Shown piece after piece: positions 63,157 to 64,000 of a DNA stretch of 64,000 nt. Source of the DNA: Acidianus ambivalens (GTDB taxonomy: Archaea > Thermoproteota > Thermoprotei_A > Sulfolobales > Sulfolobaceae); contig NZ_CP045482.1 in the NCBI RefSeq assembly GCF_009729015.1, positions 1,732,001 to 1,796,000 of the forward strand, in the 5' to 3' direction. The stretch's first letter is position 1. Each line of letters begins with the position of its first letter. A program made the position numbers and the translations under genes. The notes beneath the pieces were generated by a model. The model ran no database searches. It was not told the DNA's origin and saw only the letters and a program-made list of their open reading frames with translations.

Positions 63157-64000
63157 AAATTATCTAAAATGGGATTCGCTCTTTGATCAAGCTATAAAAG
63201 AAGCTAAAGAAATAAATTTCGAAATAAAAACCGATAAAGTAATATTTACTGGAATGGGAGGAAGTTATATACCGGGTAAGATAGCGGAGATCTTGGATTA
63301 TAACGTGGATTATAGGGCAATTACTGGCATACCTAGGAAAGTTGATGAGAATACAACATTAATAGCCATGAGCTATTCCGGCACAACCAGTGAAACTATA
63401 CAAGCGGTTAAAGAAGGATTAGAAAAAGGCTCAAAAATAGTAGTAATATCTTCTGACGGCAATCTAGAAAAAATTGCAGAAGATCACAAGGAAAAGATAT
63501 ATTTTATTAAGGTTAAAGGCTTATCCCAAACTAGATACTCATTCCCAGTACTTATAACGCCTTTATTAAAAATCTTGTCAACAGTTTCAATAAATAAGAT
63601 AAATTTAGATGAATTGAAAGAAGGAGTAATAGAAAATAAAGAAAAATATAAGGATCTTGGGAAAAAGTTATCTACTAAGATTATAGGTAAAATTCCAGTA
63701 TTTTATGCTTCAACTTACTTCCCTATTGCAATAAGGTTTAAACAAGAAATAAATGAAAATGCAAAATCTCCCGCTTTTTACGGTGAAATACCAGAAGTTA
63801 ATCACAATGAGGTAGAAAGCTATGTTAGAGGAAAAGACTTACTTTTGCCAATAGTTATAGGTAATGAAAGCATTGATGACGTTACAGCAAGCGTTCTTAA
63901 TGCTGAAAGAATAATACCTCCATCATCATCTAAATTAAAGAACATATCTTCGTTGGTGTTGCTTGCTGGTTTAACTTCCATCTACCTAGCAGACACGTTA
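63149..64000 (+). CDS. Bifunctional phosphoglucose/phosphomannose isomerase, 5' part
   Basis: The gene runs off the right edge; about 284 codons are visible from ATG 63149. MLENYLKWDSLFDQAIKEA, the SIS-domain loop VIFTGMGGSYIPGKI, LIAMSYSGTTSETIQAVKEG and KSPAFYGEIPEVNHNEVESY are typical of the archaeal bifunctional PGI/PMI family, which interconverts fructose-6-phosphate with glucose- or mannose-6-phosphate. The HN in PEVNHNEVE is the catalytic His region. The missing part should be only about 25-40 codons. Confidence 0.88.
   Translation, partial: MLENYLKWDSLFDQAIKEAKEINFEIKTDKVIFTGMGGSYIPGKIAEILDYNVDYRAITGIPRKVDENTTLIAMSYSGTTSETIQAVKEGLEKGSKIVVISSDGNLEKIAEDHKEKIYFIKVKGLSQTRYSFPVLITPLLKILSTVSINKINLDELKEGVIENKEKYKDLGKKLSTKIIGKIPVFYASTYFPIAIRFKQEINENAKSPAFYGEIPEVNHNEVESYVRGKDLLLPIVIGNESIDDVTASVLNAERIIPPSSSKLKNISSLVLLAGLTSIYLADTL

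Overview
The window looks like chromosomal DNA of a Sulfolobales archaeon (Sulfolobus/Acidianus-like Crenarchaeota). The DNA is A+T-rich. Most start codons lie about 25 nt downstream of a TATA-like box with no leader, as is usual in this order. The family set fits too: PaREP1, CHAD, DUF1286, UPF0248, NurA/HerA, PibD, archaeal 7S (SRP) RNA, C/D-box sRNAs and a bifunctional PGI/PMI. No tRNA, rRNA or CRISPR array was seen.

Layout. 1-5016: reductive pyrimidine degradation (NCS1-like transporter fragment, dihydropyrimidinase, PreA-type dihydropyrimidine dehydrogenase, beta-ureidopropionase, NCS1 permease), whose end product is beta-alanine. 5064-8636: decayed zone with a DUF3800-like pseudogene, a frameshifted AAA ATPase, and a TnpB element sitting inside another gene. 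8878-16303: S9 peptidase, PaREP1, an Lrp/BarR-like regulator divergent from a class III aminotransferase with palindromic operators between them, an M19 dipeptidase, and a sugar-type MFS gene broken by a small IS-derived insertion. 16432-30506: PAP2 phosphatase, ATPase, PUA/EVE-like and SWIM proteins, APC permease, NicO/UreH-like membrane protein, DUF72, a C/D sRNA, a convergent NurA/HerA pair, proC, a nuclease-like unknown and an MFS protein.

30537-35101: a cyclase-type hydrolase meets a tight polyphosphate-type operon (sixA, ppx, two thymidylate-kinase-like P-loop proteins, CHAD), followed by a cupin. 35143-45388: a phosphate-type MFS pseudogene with an inverted 3' end, a radical SAM gene with an in-frame TAG, M20 amidohydrolase, a split FluG-like pair (glutamine synthetase homologue plus amidohydrolase_2), a HAD pseudogene, AIM24, an intact PHS-type MFS protein, EVE and DUF1286. 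45430-48525: toxin-antitoxin and PaREP1 debris, UPF0248, a broken thioesterase, and a divergent HEPN/MNT pair with broken HEPN. 48608-54640: a C/D sRNA, SRP RNA, UbiA, citramalate synthase, a BtuF-like protein with CbiG, and PibD with a GC-rich leader. 54756-64000: acyl-CoA dehydrogenase, ion transporter, thioesterase, a second NurA-HerA set in an operon with a small unknown protein, CoA-disulfide-reductase-like enzyme, a small unknown protein, and the start of PGI/PMI.

How they work together. The pyrimidine genes make beta-alanine, and the Lrp/aminotransferase pair 7 kb away matches the known BarR/beta-alanine aminotransferase module, so both probably belong to one catabolic route. The CHAD/ppx/kinase operon is best read as polyphosphate metabolism. 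Two separate NurA-HerA sets occur, neither next to Mre11-Rad50. At least twelve genes carry single-base indels, in-frame stops, insertions or an inversion; this is either real decay in an IS-active genome or, for homopolymer cases, residual sequencing error.
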